Shown piece after piece: positions 11,052 to 19,351 of a stretch of 37,439 nucleotides of DNA. The notes under the pieces are model-generated. The model was not told the origin of the DNA and searched no databases. It saw only the letters and a program-made list of their open reading frames with translations. Location: contig JAISYP010000153.1 of assembly GCA_031269825.1 (NCBI GenBank), positions 1 to 37,439 on the forward strand, given 5' to 3'. The DNA comes from Deltaproteobacteria bacterium. GTDB taxonomy: Bacteria; Desulfobacterota; Desulfarculia; Adiutricales; Adiutricaceae. The translations under genes were made by a program, and so were the position numbers. Position 1 is the stretch's first letter. The number at the start of each line of letters is the position of its first letter.

Positions 11052-12737
11052 TTAACTTTCCGGCCCCCGCTTATCTTCTTTCTTTTTGGCCTTGGCCCAG
11101 CTATCCTTCAGGGTCACCACCCGGTTAAAAAGCCCTGGCTCCGTGGCGGTGGGCCCTTTTTCCAAATAAAAATAACCGAGCCGCTCAAACTGGACTCTCT
11201 CCCCCGTCTTTAGATCGGCCAGCGCCGGCTCCAAACGACAATTGGCTCTTTCCACCAGCGACCCGGGATTCAGTTCCCTCGCCAAATCCCCCGTGGGCCG
11301 CGGAACGACAAAAAGCCGATCATAAAGCCGAGCCACCGCCGGGATAGATAACTCGGCCGGCGCCCAATGAATAATGCCGGGTCGTTTTTTGGCCGAGACC
11401 TGGCCTTGGGGCTCCTCGCTATAGGAACAGAAAAGCTCGCTCGGTTGACCGGCCGCGTCCAGTTTAGCTTCTTGGCACCGCAGGTAGCCTGACCACCTTA
11501 GACGCGCTGTCCCACCCAAAGTCAAACGATGAAACCCGGCCGGAGGATCCAGACTAAAATCCTCGCGCTCAATATAAATCCGCTTGGTGAGTCTCAGATC
11601 CCGAAAACCCATTCGCTCAGGCGCGTCGGGAAAATAAGGGGCCGGAATATCCTTAACTAGCCCCTCTGGCCAATTAGTCAAAGTCACCAGCAAAGGATCC
11701 AAAACCGCCATGACCCGACGAACTTTGGGGTTTAAATCATCGCGGATGGCTTTTTCCAGCCACTCCAACTCAATCCAACTATCTTTTTTCGCCACCCCAA
11801 TCCGCTCGCAAAACAGACGGATGGCCTCTGGAGTCACCCCTCGACGACGAAGGGCCGCCAAAGTGGGCAGCCGCGGATCGTCCCAACCATCGACATAATT
11901 TTCCTTGACTAGCTGGAGTAACTTGCGTTTGCTCATCAAGGCCCCTTCCAAGTTCAAACGGGCGAACTCGATCTGACGCGGGCGGGGCTCAGGCCAATCC
12001 AACTTTTCCAACACCCAGTCGTACAGGGGCCGATGATCCTCAAACTCCAAAGTGCAAATGGAAAAAGTCACGCCCTCAATGGCGTCGGAAACACAATGGG
12101 CGTAATCGTACATCGGGTAGATCGGCCATTGATCGCCCGTGCGGTGGTGACTAACCTTCCGAATCCGAAATAAAGCTGGATCGCGCATGTTAAGATTAGG
12201 GGAAGCCATGTCAATCCGCGCCCGGAGAAACATCTCCCCTTCGGCGAAATGGCCCGCTCGCATGCGCCGAAACAGTTCCAGACTCTCTTGGCTCGGCCGG
12301 TCACGCCAAGGACTATCGCGGCCCGGCTCGGTCAAGGTGCCGCGATATTGACGGACTTGCTCGGGGGTAAGCTGACAAACGTAGGCGTGGCCTTTTTTAA
12401 TCAGCTCCTCGGCGCGTTGACACAGACGCTCAAAATAATCGGAAGCGTAATAGAGCCGGTCATCCCAGGTAAACCCTAACCACTGGACGTCTTCTTTGAT
12501 GGACTCCACATACTCCACGTCCTCTTTAGCGGGATTGGTGTCGTCAAAGCGAAGGTTACAATGGCCCCCATAGTCCCGAGCTAGGCCAAAATTTAAACAC
12601 ACGCTCTTGGCGTGGCCAATGTGAAGGAAACCATTAGGTTCCGGTGGAAACCTGGTCACCACTTTCGGGTATCGACCACTAGCCAGATCCTCATCCACCA
12701 AAGCCCGGATAAAATTGTTAGCGCGTTCTTCGCTCAT
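11052..12737 (-). CDS. glnS: glutaminyl-tRNA synthetase
   Basis: This class I synthetase charges tRNA-Gln with glutamine in the cytosol. It has the HIGH motif within FPPEPNGFLHIGHAKS, the following LRFDDTNPAKEDVEYVESI stretch typical of GlnRS rather than GluRS, and the KMSKS-like LMSKRKL. The C-terminal beta-barrel anticodon-binding region is complete, ending in a lysine-rich tail. At about 561 residues it has normal length. I chose ATG 12737 because MSEERANNFIRALVDEDLASG aligns with the known N-terminus; an in-frame ATG at 12785 would add 16 residues. Having GlnRS implies that this organism does not depend only on the transamidation route. A good promoter lies upstream at 12823-12851. Confidence 0.96.
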   Translation of the reverse strand: MSEERANNFIRALVDEDLASGRYPKVVTRFPPEPNGFLHIGHAKSVCLNFGLARDYGGHCNLRFDDTNPAKEDVEYVESIKEDVQWLGFTWDDRLYYASDYFERLCQRAEELIKKGHAYVCQLTPEQVRQYRGTLTEPGRDSPWRDRPSQESLELFRRMRAGHFAEGEMFLRARIDMASPNLNMRDPALFRIRKVSHHRTGDQWPIYPMYDYAHCVSDAIEGVTFSICTLEFEDHRPLYDWVLEKLDWPEPRPRQIEFARLNLEGALMSKRKLLQLVKENYVDGWDDPRLPTLAALRRRGVTPEAIRLFCERIGVAKKDSWIELEWLEKAIRDDLNPKVRRVMAVLDPLLVTLTNWPEGLVKDIPAPYFPDAPERMGFRDLRLTKRIYIEREDFSLDPPAGFHRLTLGGTARLRWSGYLRCQEAKLDAAGQPSELFCSYSEEPQGQVSAKKRPGIIHWAPAELSIPAVARLYDRLFVVPRPTGDLARELNPGSLVERANCRLEPALADLKTGERVQFERLGYFYLEKGPTATEPGLFNRVVTLKDSWAKAKKKEDKRGPES

Positions 12738-12822
12738 ACTTTTTTCGCCCAAGTTTCGCCCAAGATTGTTTAGCCTTAAATCCAAATTCGCCCAAACCCA
12801 TTAGCCATTTTTAAGCCCCTTT

Positions 12823-12851
12823 ATTATACTATTAATAAGATTTCGCGGCAA
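12823..12851 (-). promoter_or_regulatory. sigma70-type promoter of glnS
   Basis: On the minus strand TTGCCG and a perfect TATAAT are separated by exactly 17 bp. It is about 85 bp before the glnS start and diverges from the glgA promoter. Confidence 0.6.
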
Positions 12852-12963
12852 GACCGGCCCCTGTCCCAACTACGCCGCGCCGTCAGAAGATCTGGCGACG
12901 GACGTAGAAAACTATTTAAATCAAGACCTTAACCCCTTTTAATCGAACCAAGGCTCGGATAAC

Positions 12964-12991
12964 TTGAAAAATGACGATAATAGGTTATTAT
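12964..12991 (+). promoter_or_regulatory. putative promoter of glgA
   Basis: TTGAAA and TATTAT are separated by 16 bp on the plus strand. Transcription would begin near 12998, giving a leader of about 90 nt that contains the strong hairpin at 13012-13042. Confidence 0.45.
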
Positions 12992-13011
12992 CTATATTGA
13001 TCCCGACCCGA

Positions 13012-13042
13012 GCCGGGCGCCCCGTTTAACGGGGCGCCCGGC
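13012..13042 (+). promoter_or_regulatory. 13-bp GC-rich leader hairpin before glgA
   Basis: GCCGGGCGCCCCG and its exact complement flank a 5-base TTTAA loop. The stem is GC-only and would be very stable in the glgA leader, just after the predicted transcription start. There is no T-tract downstream on either strand, so it does not look like a simple terminator. Stabilising the mRNA 5' end or blocking transcription from either side are possibilities. Confidence 0.7.
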
Positions 13043-13089
13043 CAATTCCCCAGTCAGGGCGCGTTTACCCCTAGCCCCAACGGAGACCT

Positions 13090-14547
13090 ATGCCGGAACC
13101 AATAAAAGTCCTGCTCGCCTCGCCAGAGGTCGCCCCTTTGGCTCAGACCGGCGGGTTAGCCGAAATGGTGGCCAGCCTGCCCAAAGCCCTCTATAGCCTG
13201 GGGGTTAGCCCCATGGTCATCATCCCAGGCTACCGAGACGCTTTAAAATACCCGGGCCTGAAAGTCGTGGGGAGCTTTAAGGTTCCCATGGCGAACGAGA
13301 TTACCCCCTTTGAGCTGTTGGTCGGCGAGCTCGCCCCGGGGGTTCCCGTCTATCTCACCCGCTGTGATCGCTATTTTGACCGCCCGGGTTTGTACGGGGC
13401 GGGCCGGGAAGTCTTCCTCGATAACCCCGAGCGTTTCGCCTTTTTTTGTAAAGCGATTTTAGCTTGTTTACCCTCTTTAACCAAATATCCGGACATCATC
13501 CTCGCCAATGATTGGCACACCGGCCTTTTGACGCCCTATCTCTTGGAGATGGGCCCCCAAGCCCCCCAAGGGATCTTTGTTATCCATAACCAAGGTTATC
13601 TAGGCCTGGCCCCCATGGGCGCCAAGACCTTCATTGATCTGCCGGAAAGTTATTATGGCCTGGATGGTCTAGAGTACTACGGGCAACTGAGTTTTTTAAA
13701 AGCCGGTCTCGTTTTCGCTCGGGAAGTGGTCACCGTCTCCCCCTCTTACGCCCGAGAGATCCAGACCCCCGAGGGCGGCAATGGCTTAGATGGCGTTTTG
13801 CGCTTCCATTCGGCTAAATTAAGGGGCGTTTTAAACGGGGTGGACTACGAAGTCTGGAACCCGGCCACGGATCCTTATATCGCCGCCAACTACGACGCCG
13901 ACCATATGGAAGGCAAAAAAAAGTGTAAACAGGCCCTAAAAAAAGAATTGAGCCTCCAATCGCCCGATGACGCCCCTCTTTTTGGGTTGGTCACCCGTTT
14001 AGCCGCGCAAAAGGGCTTAACGCTCATCGTGGAGTCCGCGGCCGAACTTTTTCGCCTGGGCCTGGATCTGGTCATCCTGGGCACCGGGGATCCTTGGCAC
14101 GAGGAACAGTTAACGGCTTTAGCTAACCAATATCCCGAACAAACCCGCCTCATCCTCGCTTATGACGCTCCCCAGGCCCACCGGATCATCGCTGGGAGCG
14201 ATTTTACTCTCATCCCCTCCATTTACGAGCCCTGTGGTTTAGCCCAGATGTACGCCCTGCGCTACGGAACCATTCCCGTGGTGCGAGCCATTGGGGGGTT
14301 AAACGACACGGTTAGGGACTACGCTGGCCAAAACCCGTCCGGAGCCTGGGACAATGGCTTTAAATTTAACCAGTTCCTGCCCTTGGCTTTGTTCCGAGCG
14401 GCCCGGCGAGCGGTGGAGCTTTATGGCCGACCGGCCGATTACCTCGCCATGGCCCAGGCGGGCATGCGCGATGATTTTTCTTGGTCAGCCTCGGCCAAAG
14501 CCTACCTGGGGCTATTCCAGTCTTGCCTAGCTCAACGCGCGCTTTAG
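13090..14547 (+). CDS. glgA: glycogen (starch) synthase, GT5
   Basis: Transfers glucose from ADP-glucose to the growing alpha-1,4-glucan. The 485-residue product starts with the GT5 N-terminal fold IKVLLASPEVAPLAQTGGLAE, contains the acceptor-side strand IFVIHNQGYLGLAP and VLNGVDYEVWNP, and ends with the donor loop motif EPCGLAQMYALRYGTIPVVR followed by GGLNDTV. The usual KxGGL lysine near residue 20, which contacts ADP-glucose, is Gln here (AQTGGL), a point to verify. GGAG lies shortly before the ATG. Its stop overlaps the ribosome site of the next gene, so the two are co-translated as a glycogen unit. Confidence 0.93.
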   Translation: MPEPIKVLLASPEVAPLAQTGGLAEMVASLPKALYSLGVSPMVIIPGYRDALKYPGLKVVGSFKVPMANEITPFELLVGELAPGVPVYLTRCDRYFDRPGLYGAGREVFLDNPERFAFFCKAILACLPSLTKYPDIILANDWHTGLLTPYLLEMGPQAPQGIFVIHNQGYLGLAPMGAKTFIDLPESYYGLDGLEYYGQLSFLKAGLVFAREVVTVSPSYAREIQTPEGGNGLDGVLRFHSAKLRGVLNGVDYEVWNPATDPYIAANYDADHMEGKKKCKQALKKELSLQSPDDAPLFGLVTRLAAQKGLTLIVESAAELFRLGLDLVILGTGDPWHEEQLTALANQYPEQTRLILAYDAPQAHRIIAGSDFTLIPSIYEPCGLAQMYALRYGTIPVVRAIGGLNDTVRDYAGQNPSGAWDNGFKFNQFLPLALFRAARRAVELYGRPADYLAMAQAGMRDDFSWSASAKAYLGLFQSCLAQRAL

Positions 14548-14559
14548 GAGGGGTTAAGA

Positions 14560-16998
14560 TTGTCCAGTTCGACCAGTCCTCGCCACTTGATCATCCATGG
14601 CCATTTTTATCAACCGCCCCGCGAAAACCCTTGGAGCGGCTCCATTGGCCGTCAACCCTCGGCCGCGCCTTTTCTCAACTGGAACGAACGGATCAATCGG
14701 GAGTGTTACGCGCCTAACGCTCGAGCGCGTTTATTGGATAAACAAGGAGCCATCGCTAGATTCATCAACAATTTTGAGTATTTAAGCTTTAACATGGGGC
14801 CCACGCTCCTGTTATGGCTCAAGCGAAGCGATCCCGCCACTTACCAATTAATTTTAGAAGCTGACCAAAAAACCGCCCAAAAACGCCATGGCCATGGCCC
14901 AGCCATCGCTCAGGTCTTTAACCATATCATCATGCCCCTGGCCTCGCTCCAAGATAAACTGACCCAGGTTCTCTGGGGGCGGGCTCATTTTTCCCAAACC
15001 TTTGGTCGCCCCCCCCAAGGCATGTGGTTAGCCGAGACCGCGGCCGACAAAGAAAGTTTGCGCTTAATGGCCCAGGCGGGGATCAAATTCACTATCCTCG
15101 CTCAAAACCAAATTGACGCCCTCCGGCCATTGGGTTCCGTTCAACCTTGGCGACGCTTGGAAACGAGCCCGGATCCTCGTCAGCCTTACCGAATCTTCTG
15201 GGGCTCAGGGGCGACGGACTATTTAGATGTTTTTGTTTACGATGGGCCCGTCTCCCGGGCCGTGGCTTTCGAAAACCTGTTGCGCGACGGGGCCATTTTT
15301 AAAGACCGACTCGCCGAAGCTTTTGGGGCTGACCAACCCGGCCAACCGCGTCTGGTGAACCTAGCCACCGATGGGGAGTCTTATGGCCACCATTTCCATT
15401 TTGGGGACATGACCCTGGCCTGGCTCTTTAACGCTCTGGAAAATCAACCCTTAAACGAGCCTAATCCCATTACCCTGACTACCTATAGCCAATACCTGTC
15501 CCTCTTTCCCCCGACCAGCGAAGCTCGCTTAGTGGAAAATAGCTCTTGGAGCTGTTGCCATGGGGTGGAGAGATGGCGGTCAGACTGCGGTTGCCACACC
15601 GGGGGGCCAGCCAATTGGAATCAGAAGTGGCGAGGCCCACTGCGGGCTGGCCTTAACTGGCTACGCGATCAGTTAAAAACCATTTTTGAGATGGAAGGGG
15701 CGCGTTTGCTCAAAGACCCCTGGGGAGCCCGTAACGATTATATTGAGGTGATTCTGGCCAACTTTGACGAGCGAAGGCGGGATGATTTTCTCCAGCGCCA
15801 TAGTCTAGAGCCCACTAATAACGCCTCTCGTCGAAAAATCACTCGTCTTTTGGAAGCCCAAAGGATGAGCCTGTACATGTTCACCAGTTGCGCTTGGTTC
15901 TACGACGATCTGGCCGGTTTAGAGCCCATCCAAAACCTTCGCTACGCGGCCCGGGCCATTGAGCTGGCCTCGGACTGGGCCAAATCCGACCTCACCGAGG
16001 GTTTGCTCTTCTGGCTACGCCAAGCCCACCCCAATGACCCCCATTATCCAACCGGCGAGGACGTCTGGCGAGATCAGGTCGTGACCGCCAAACTGCGTCC
16101 GCGGCAAGCCATGGCTCATCTAGCGGCCGCCCAACTCCTTGACGCGCCGGAGGCTTTGGGCGAGTTTGTCTATTGGCGGTCAACGGTCAAGAACCTAAAA
16201 ATTTTAGAGGGCCAGCCAGGACGGTTGGCTCTGGGCGAGGCGGTTATGGAGGACACCCGGCTCCTAACCGCCCAAACCAGTTATTTTATCGCTTTACTTA
16301 GCTCTGGCCAACGTTTGGAGATCCTAGTCTGCTCCTCCCCTGACCCCTTGAGGGAGGCCCGGGCTCTTTGGGAAACCACTGGGGCGGAGGCGGTCGGCGC
16401 GTGGCTAGCTATCCCGAAAACGGGCGCGTTCTTATTTGAGCCCCAAGATCTATGGCCCAGCGTCCGGCAAAACCTGCTTAGCGAGCAAATTCACGATTTT
16501 TTCACGAATCTAAAAAAATACGCCCAAAAATCCTTCGTGGAACATCAAGAACTCTTAACTATCTACCATCGCCCTAATTCGGACAATTGGCTGGATCAAT
16601 TCATTTTCCGGGTCATGGTTGAGGCGGATCTAGAAAAATTCACCCTGGCCATGGCTGAGGGCGAACCCATTGATCTCGCGCGCCTAGCCGAACTGATCAA
16701 AAAAGAAACCACCGAGGATCCCACCAACGTCCAGCTGATCCGCTCGGCGGCCGAAGCTTACTTAACCCGCTTAGTAGATCGACTGGCCACGAACCCCCGA
16801 CCGACTTTATTGACCGAAATCTTACAATTAATTCAATTGATCGCCAAAAGTCTACCCGGGGCGGATCTCTGGCCCAGCCAAAACCGTTGGCACAGTTTAT
16901 GGAGCGATCCCCACTACTCCCAGGCCCTGGCTCCCACGGAACGGGATCAATTTATAAAAATTGGCTTAGGTCTTGGGTTTGGGGAGCGGATTTTTTAG
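14560..16998 (+). CDS. GH57-family/DUF3536 glycoside hydrolase-like protein
   Basis: An 812-residue protein with the glycoside hydrolase 57 N-terminal signature HLIIHGHFYQPPRENPW, followed by the second block MWLAETAADKESLRLMAQAGIKF. Further on, ATDGESYGHHFHFGD carries the conserved GH57-like acidic and histidine residues, and SSWSCCHGVERWRSDCGCHTG is typical of the DUF3536 branch. The C-terminal half is helical and corresponds to DUF3536. The family probably cleaves or remodels alpha-glucans; the exact activity is not known. Translation starts at TTG 14560 with AGGAGGGG six bases ahead, and the ribosome site overlaps the glgA stop. The pairing with glgA supports a role in glycogen turnover. 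Confidence 0.9.
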   Translation: MSSSTSPRHLIIHGHFYQPPRENPWSGSIGRQPSAAPFLNWNERINRECYAPNARARLLDKQGAIARFINNFEYLSFNMGPTLLLWLKRSDPATYQLILEADQKTAQKRHGHGPAIAQVFNHIIMPLASLQDKLTQVLWGRAHFSQTFGRPPQGMWLAETAADKESLRLMAQAGIKFTILAQNQIDALRPLGSVQPWRRLETSPDPRQPYRIFWGSGATDYLDVFVYDGPVSRAVAFENLLRDGAIFKDRLAEAFGADQPGQPRLVNLATDGESYGHHFHFGDMTLAWLFNALENQPLNEPNPITLTTYSQYLSLFPPTSEARLVENSSWSCCHGVERWRSDCGCHTGGPANWNQKWRGPLRAGLNWLRDQLKTIFEMEGARLLKDPWGARNDYIEVILANFDERRRDDFLQRHSLEPTNNASRRKITRLLEAQRMSLYMFTSCAWFYDDLAGLEPIQNLRYAARAIELASDWAKSDLTEGLLFWLRQAHPNDPHYPTGEDVWRDQVVTAKLRPRQAMAHLAAAQLLDAPEALGEFVYWRSTVKNLKILEGQPGRLALGEAVMEDTRLLTAQTSYFIALLSSGQRLEILVCSSPDPLREARALWETTGAEAVGAWLAIPKTGAFLFEPQDLWPSVRQNLLSEQIHDFFTNLKKYAQKSFVEHQELLTIYHRPNSDNWLDQFIFRVMVEADLEKFTLAMAEGEPIDLARLAELIKKETTEDPTNVQLIRSAAEAYLTRLVDRLATNPRPTLLTEILQLIQLIAKSLPGADLWPSQNRWHSLWSDPHYSQALAPTERDQFIKIGLGLGFGERIF

Positions 16999-17725
16999 TC
17001 TTTTCGTTTATTGGGGAATAGCCTTGAAAAAAGGGGTTTAAGCGCTAAAAGTTTTGGGGGAAAAAAGTTTAGGTCGCCTTAAGGCGTTCCTAACTAGGGG
17101 CCAAATAATGGCCGCTTGGTTAGCCTCCACCGTTTTTTTTTCAACCAATTGGCCACGCCGGCCAGTCAAGACGAGAGCCAAGCGGCTATTTAGTTAAAAT
17201 CGGCCCATCCTTCGCCGTTCCAGGAGATTTTCATCAAATTATTCATTAATTATCAAACCGCCTATTCATTTTATTTAGCAATTACACGCCTAATAGCATA
17301 ATAACGAATATTTTACAAGCTTTATAAAAATAGATCGATTATTATAGTTAGTTTTCATATCTATTATAGCCTTATAAGCTAATTATTAAACTATTAGAAT
17401 GATTTTTTAGCTACATTCGATAGCTATAGCCATGGCTAAAACTTTAAAAAAGAGCAAACTATTTATTTATATCGTATAATAAGATAACTTCAATATCAAT
17501 TATAAACTATTAATTATAAACTATTTTTAATTATAAATTAGGCCCCCATTTAAAAAAAAGAAGGGAGAAGATTTTTATCCCGCCACCGGTTCCGGGCCAA
17601 TCGTCCGCGTCGCTCTAGTCACCCCCAAAACCTAATCACCAAAAAAAAGGCCAGATCGCCTTAATAAGTCGATCCAGCCAGGTCAAGTCAATTGGCCGTC
17701 AAAGGCCAAAAGGTCAGTCAAAAAC
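16999..17725. other. long intergenic region with palindromes
   Basis: No gene is seen. The first 200 bp hold a 12-bp palindrome CGCCTTAAGGCG at 17075-17086 and a long-range hairpin at 17111-17186. From about 17230 to 17560 the sequence is very AT-rich. It lies between the end of the glycogen pair and the first XRE gene, which runs toward it. Confidence 0.5.
17111..17186. repeat. long-range inverted repeat GCCGCTTGG / CCAAGCGGC
   Basis: A 9-bp perfect inverted repeat, extended by AATA/TATT pairing with a small bulge, encloses a loop of about 58 bp that contains CCAATTGG and GCCGGC self-complementary sites. It could be the fold of a transcript or a regulatory site; no known RNA family is recognised. 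Confidence 0.4.
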
Positions 17726-17938
17726 CTATTTGTCGGAAACGCCAAAAATCAGATCCTTGTCCTCCACCGTGTAGCCCAGGGCCAGGATGATTTTCCGCAT
17801 GGTGTCCATCCGGCAAGTCCCACCACTTTCGATGCGGGTAATGGTTTGGGTGGAAACTCCGGCTTTGCGGGCCAACTCGGCCACGCTGATCATCTGCTTT
17901 TCCCGGATCTCTTTGAAGGAAATTTTCGAATGCTTCAT
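17726..17938 (-). CDS. XRE-family HTH regulator, copy 1
   Basis: A 70-residue single-domain DNA-binding protein of the Cro/CI-type helix-turn-helix family. The HTH reads MISVAELARKAGVSTQTITRIESGG, with recognition helix STQTITRIESG. No other domain is present, so it probably dimerises directly. It is about 84% identical to the second copy 550 bp upstream on the same strand. A consensus promoter at 18269-18297 would give it a leader of roughly 320 nt. The target is unknown; autoregulation is plausible. Confidence 0.85.
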   Translation of the reverse strand: MKHSKISFKEIREKQMISVAELARKAGVSTQTITRIESGGTCRMDTMRKIILALGYTVEDKDLIFGVSDK

Positions 17939-18268
17939 GGTGTTTGAATCCCTCGCCTGGTTGAGCCGCCCCTTGGGGGCGGTTAAATCGTGTTAAATAG
18001 ACCGCGTGGAACGGCCTGAAGAACCATGCCAAATAAAAGGCGGCCTAATGGTCAACCCTGGCCATTAACCTGACCGCCCGAAACCATACCTCTCGCTCCA
18101 AACCGCTAGAAACACCGCTAGATCCATAACGTTAGATCCATACACTTAAAGACGTAATTACCATCCGCCGATATTTGGATGTTGGTAAATAATCACCGTT
18201 TTCATCCGATGAACCATATTACGCCTTGATTTTTGGATATTTCACGAATCAGGGTAATTCACAAAATA
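17939..18268. other. long leader of XRE copy 1
   Basis: About 320 bp between the predicted promoter and the start codon of the first XRE gene. It contains repeated ATATTTGGAT and TTGGATATTT-like pieces and TTCACGAATC/AATTCACAAA elements near 18150-18265, possible operator fragments. No open frame with a family look is seen. Confidence 0.4.
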
Positions 18269-18297
18269 ATTATACGCTCTTGTCGATGTTTTGTCAA
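18269..18297 (-). promoter_or_regulatory. consensus sigma70 promoter for XRE copy 1
   Basis: TTGACA, 17 bp, TATAAT on the minus strand: a perfect match to the sigma70 consensus. It is by far the strongest promoter signal in the window. Confidence 0.8.
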
Positions 18298-18487
18298 GAC
18301 CTGAAATGAATCATTTTCAAAAAAAAAAAATTATTTTCTTTGGAGTACTTTTTCCAATTTAAGGCTTTTTTTTTAACCATGATACGTCCCCAGGTCAAGC
18401 TTTAACTCGACCTAGGAACGCGTAGTTAGTCTAGTGGGCGTCTAGAGAGGAAAAATCTGGGATCCAAAACCACGTTCTGGGTCTAAC

Positions 18488-18700
18488 TTAGCGGTTCACG
18501 CCAACAATCAGATCCTTATCCTCCACCGAGTAACCCAAGGCCAGGATGATCTTCCTTAAGGTGTCCATACGGCAAGAACCGCCGCTCTCAACGCGATTGA
18601 TGGTCTGGGTGGAGACCCCAGCCTTGCGGGCCAACTCGGCCACGCTGATCATCTGTTTTTCCCGGATTTCCCGGAAAGATAATTTGGAATTTTTCATCAT
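18488..18700 (-). CDS. XRE-family HTH regulator, copy 2
   Basis: A 70-residue HTH protein nearly identical to copy 1, reading MISVAELARKAGVSTQTINRVESGG in the DNA-binding part. Most differences are conservative. The recognition helix has one notable change (Thr to Asn), so the operator preference may have shifted. The N-terminus has two consecutive ATG codons. A promoter-like pair lies at 18974-19002. The two genes look like a tandem duplication that includes the upstream promoter arrangement. Confidence 0.85.
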   Translation of the reverse strand: MMKNSKLSFREIREKQMISVAELARKAGVSTQTINRVESGGSCRMDTLRKIILALGYSVEDKDLIVGVNR

Positions 18701-18973
18701 CTACCTACCAATCCAGCCCAAAAAAAGGGCCATTGTTGTCAAGCGAACGTTTCCGCGTCAAATTCGCGCCCCCGGGTCAGTTGGAACAACTAAATTCCTT
18801 TGACCCACTCTTAACAAAAAAAATCCACTATCATTAAAATCCAGGTTAAAAACAGTAACTAAGCGCCGCCTATAGAGGGCCAACAGGAAAAAACATAATT
18901 TTCCCTTCCGTAGACCCAGTATTAAAGACTTGGGCGCGGGCTTTTTAGATGAATCTCTTAAACTCACAAACTA
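18701..18973. other. leader of XRE copy 2
   Basis: About 270 bp between a predicted promoter and the second XRE gene. A minus-strand frame of 69 codons lies inside (18758-18967, GTG start), but it has no ribosome site and no recognisable family. I do not call it. Confidence 0.4.
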
Positions 18974-19002
18974 ATTTTAAAATCTTATTATTTTTTTGTC
19001 AA
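18974..19002 (-). promoter_or_regulatory. putative sigma70 promoter for XRE copy 2
   Basis: On the minus strand TTGACA is followed after 17 bp by TAAAAT. It is placed relative to its gene much like the promoter of copy 1. Confidence 0.55.
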
Positions 19003-19268
19003 GAGGTAATTCCATTAAAATCCAAAAAAAATATTTTACTTTTTTTTTACTATACTTTCTTTTTTAAGCCCATTTTTCTTCCAAACAAGGCCAGCCGCTG
19101 GAAGGGATAAGTTAATAATACCACCTGTCCCAGGGAAATGGCGGTTATATGGCCACAATAGTTTACTTTTTACCTTCCCAGTCCAGAGCCAACTTATCCG
19201 TGGAAACCGGCTTTATTACCCACTTAAAAGGGGAAACGGAACTTTTTAGCGGGATTTTAGATATAAAA
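19003..19268. other. spacer between protease terminator and XRE promoter
   Basis: AT-rich sequence with no gene. I see nothing specific apart from long T and A runs near 19025-19070. Confidence 0.4.
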
Positions 19269-19299
19269 AACCCACGGTTTAGCATACAAACCGTGGGTT
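19269..19299 (-). terminator. intrinsic terminator after the HtrA-like gene
   Basis: AACCCACGGTTT and AAACCGTGGGTT form a perfect 12-bp stem with a 7-base loop. On the minus strand it runs into TTTTTTATAT. It lies 52 bp past the stop of the protease gene. Confidence 0.9.
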
Positions 19300-19351
19300 A
19301 GAAAGAGATCCCGCGAAAAAGTTTACTTTGATCCCGCTTAGGCCTTAAAAA

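Noticed and set aside
18758-18967. 69-residue minus-strand frame between the promoter and XRE copy 2
   Set aside because: GTG start without ribosome site; no family; probably leader sequence.
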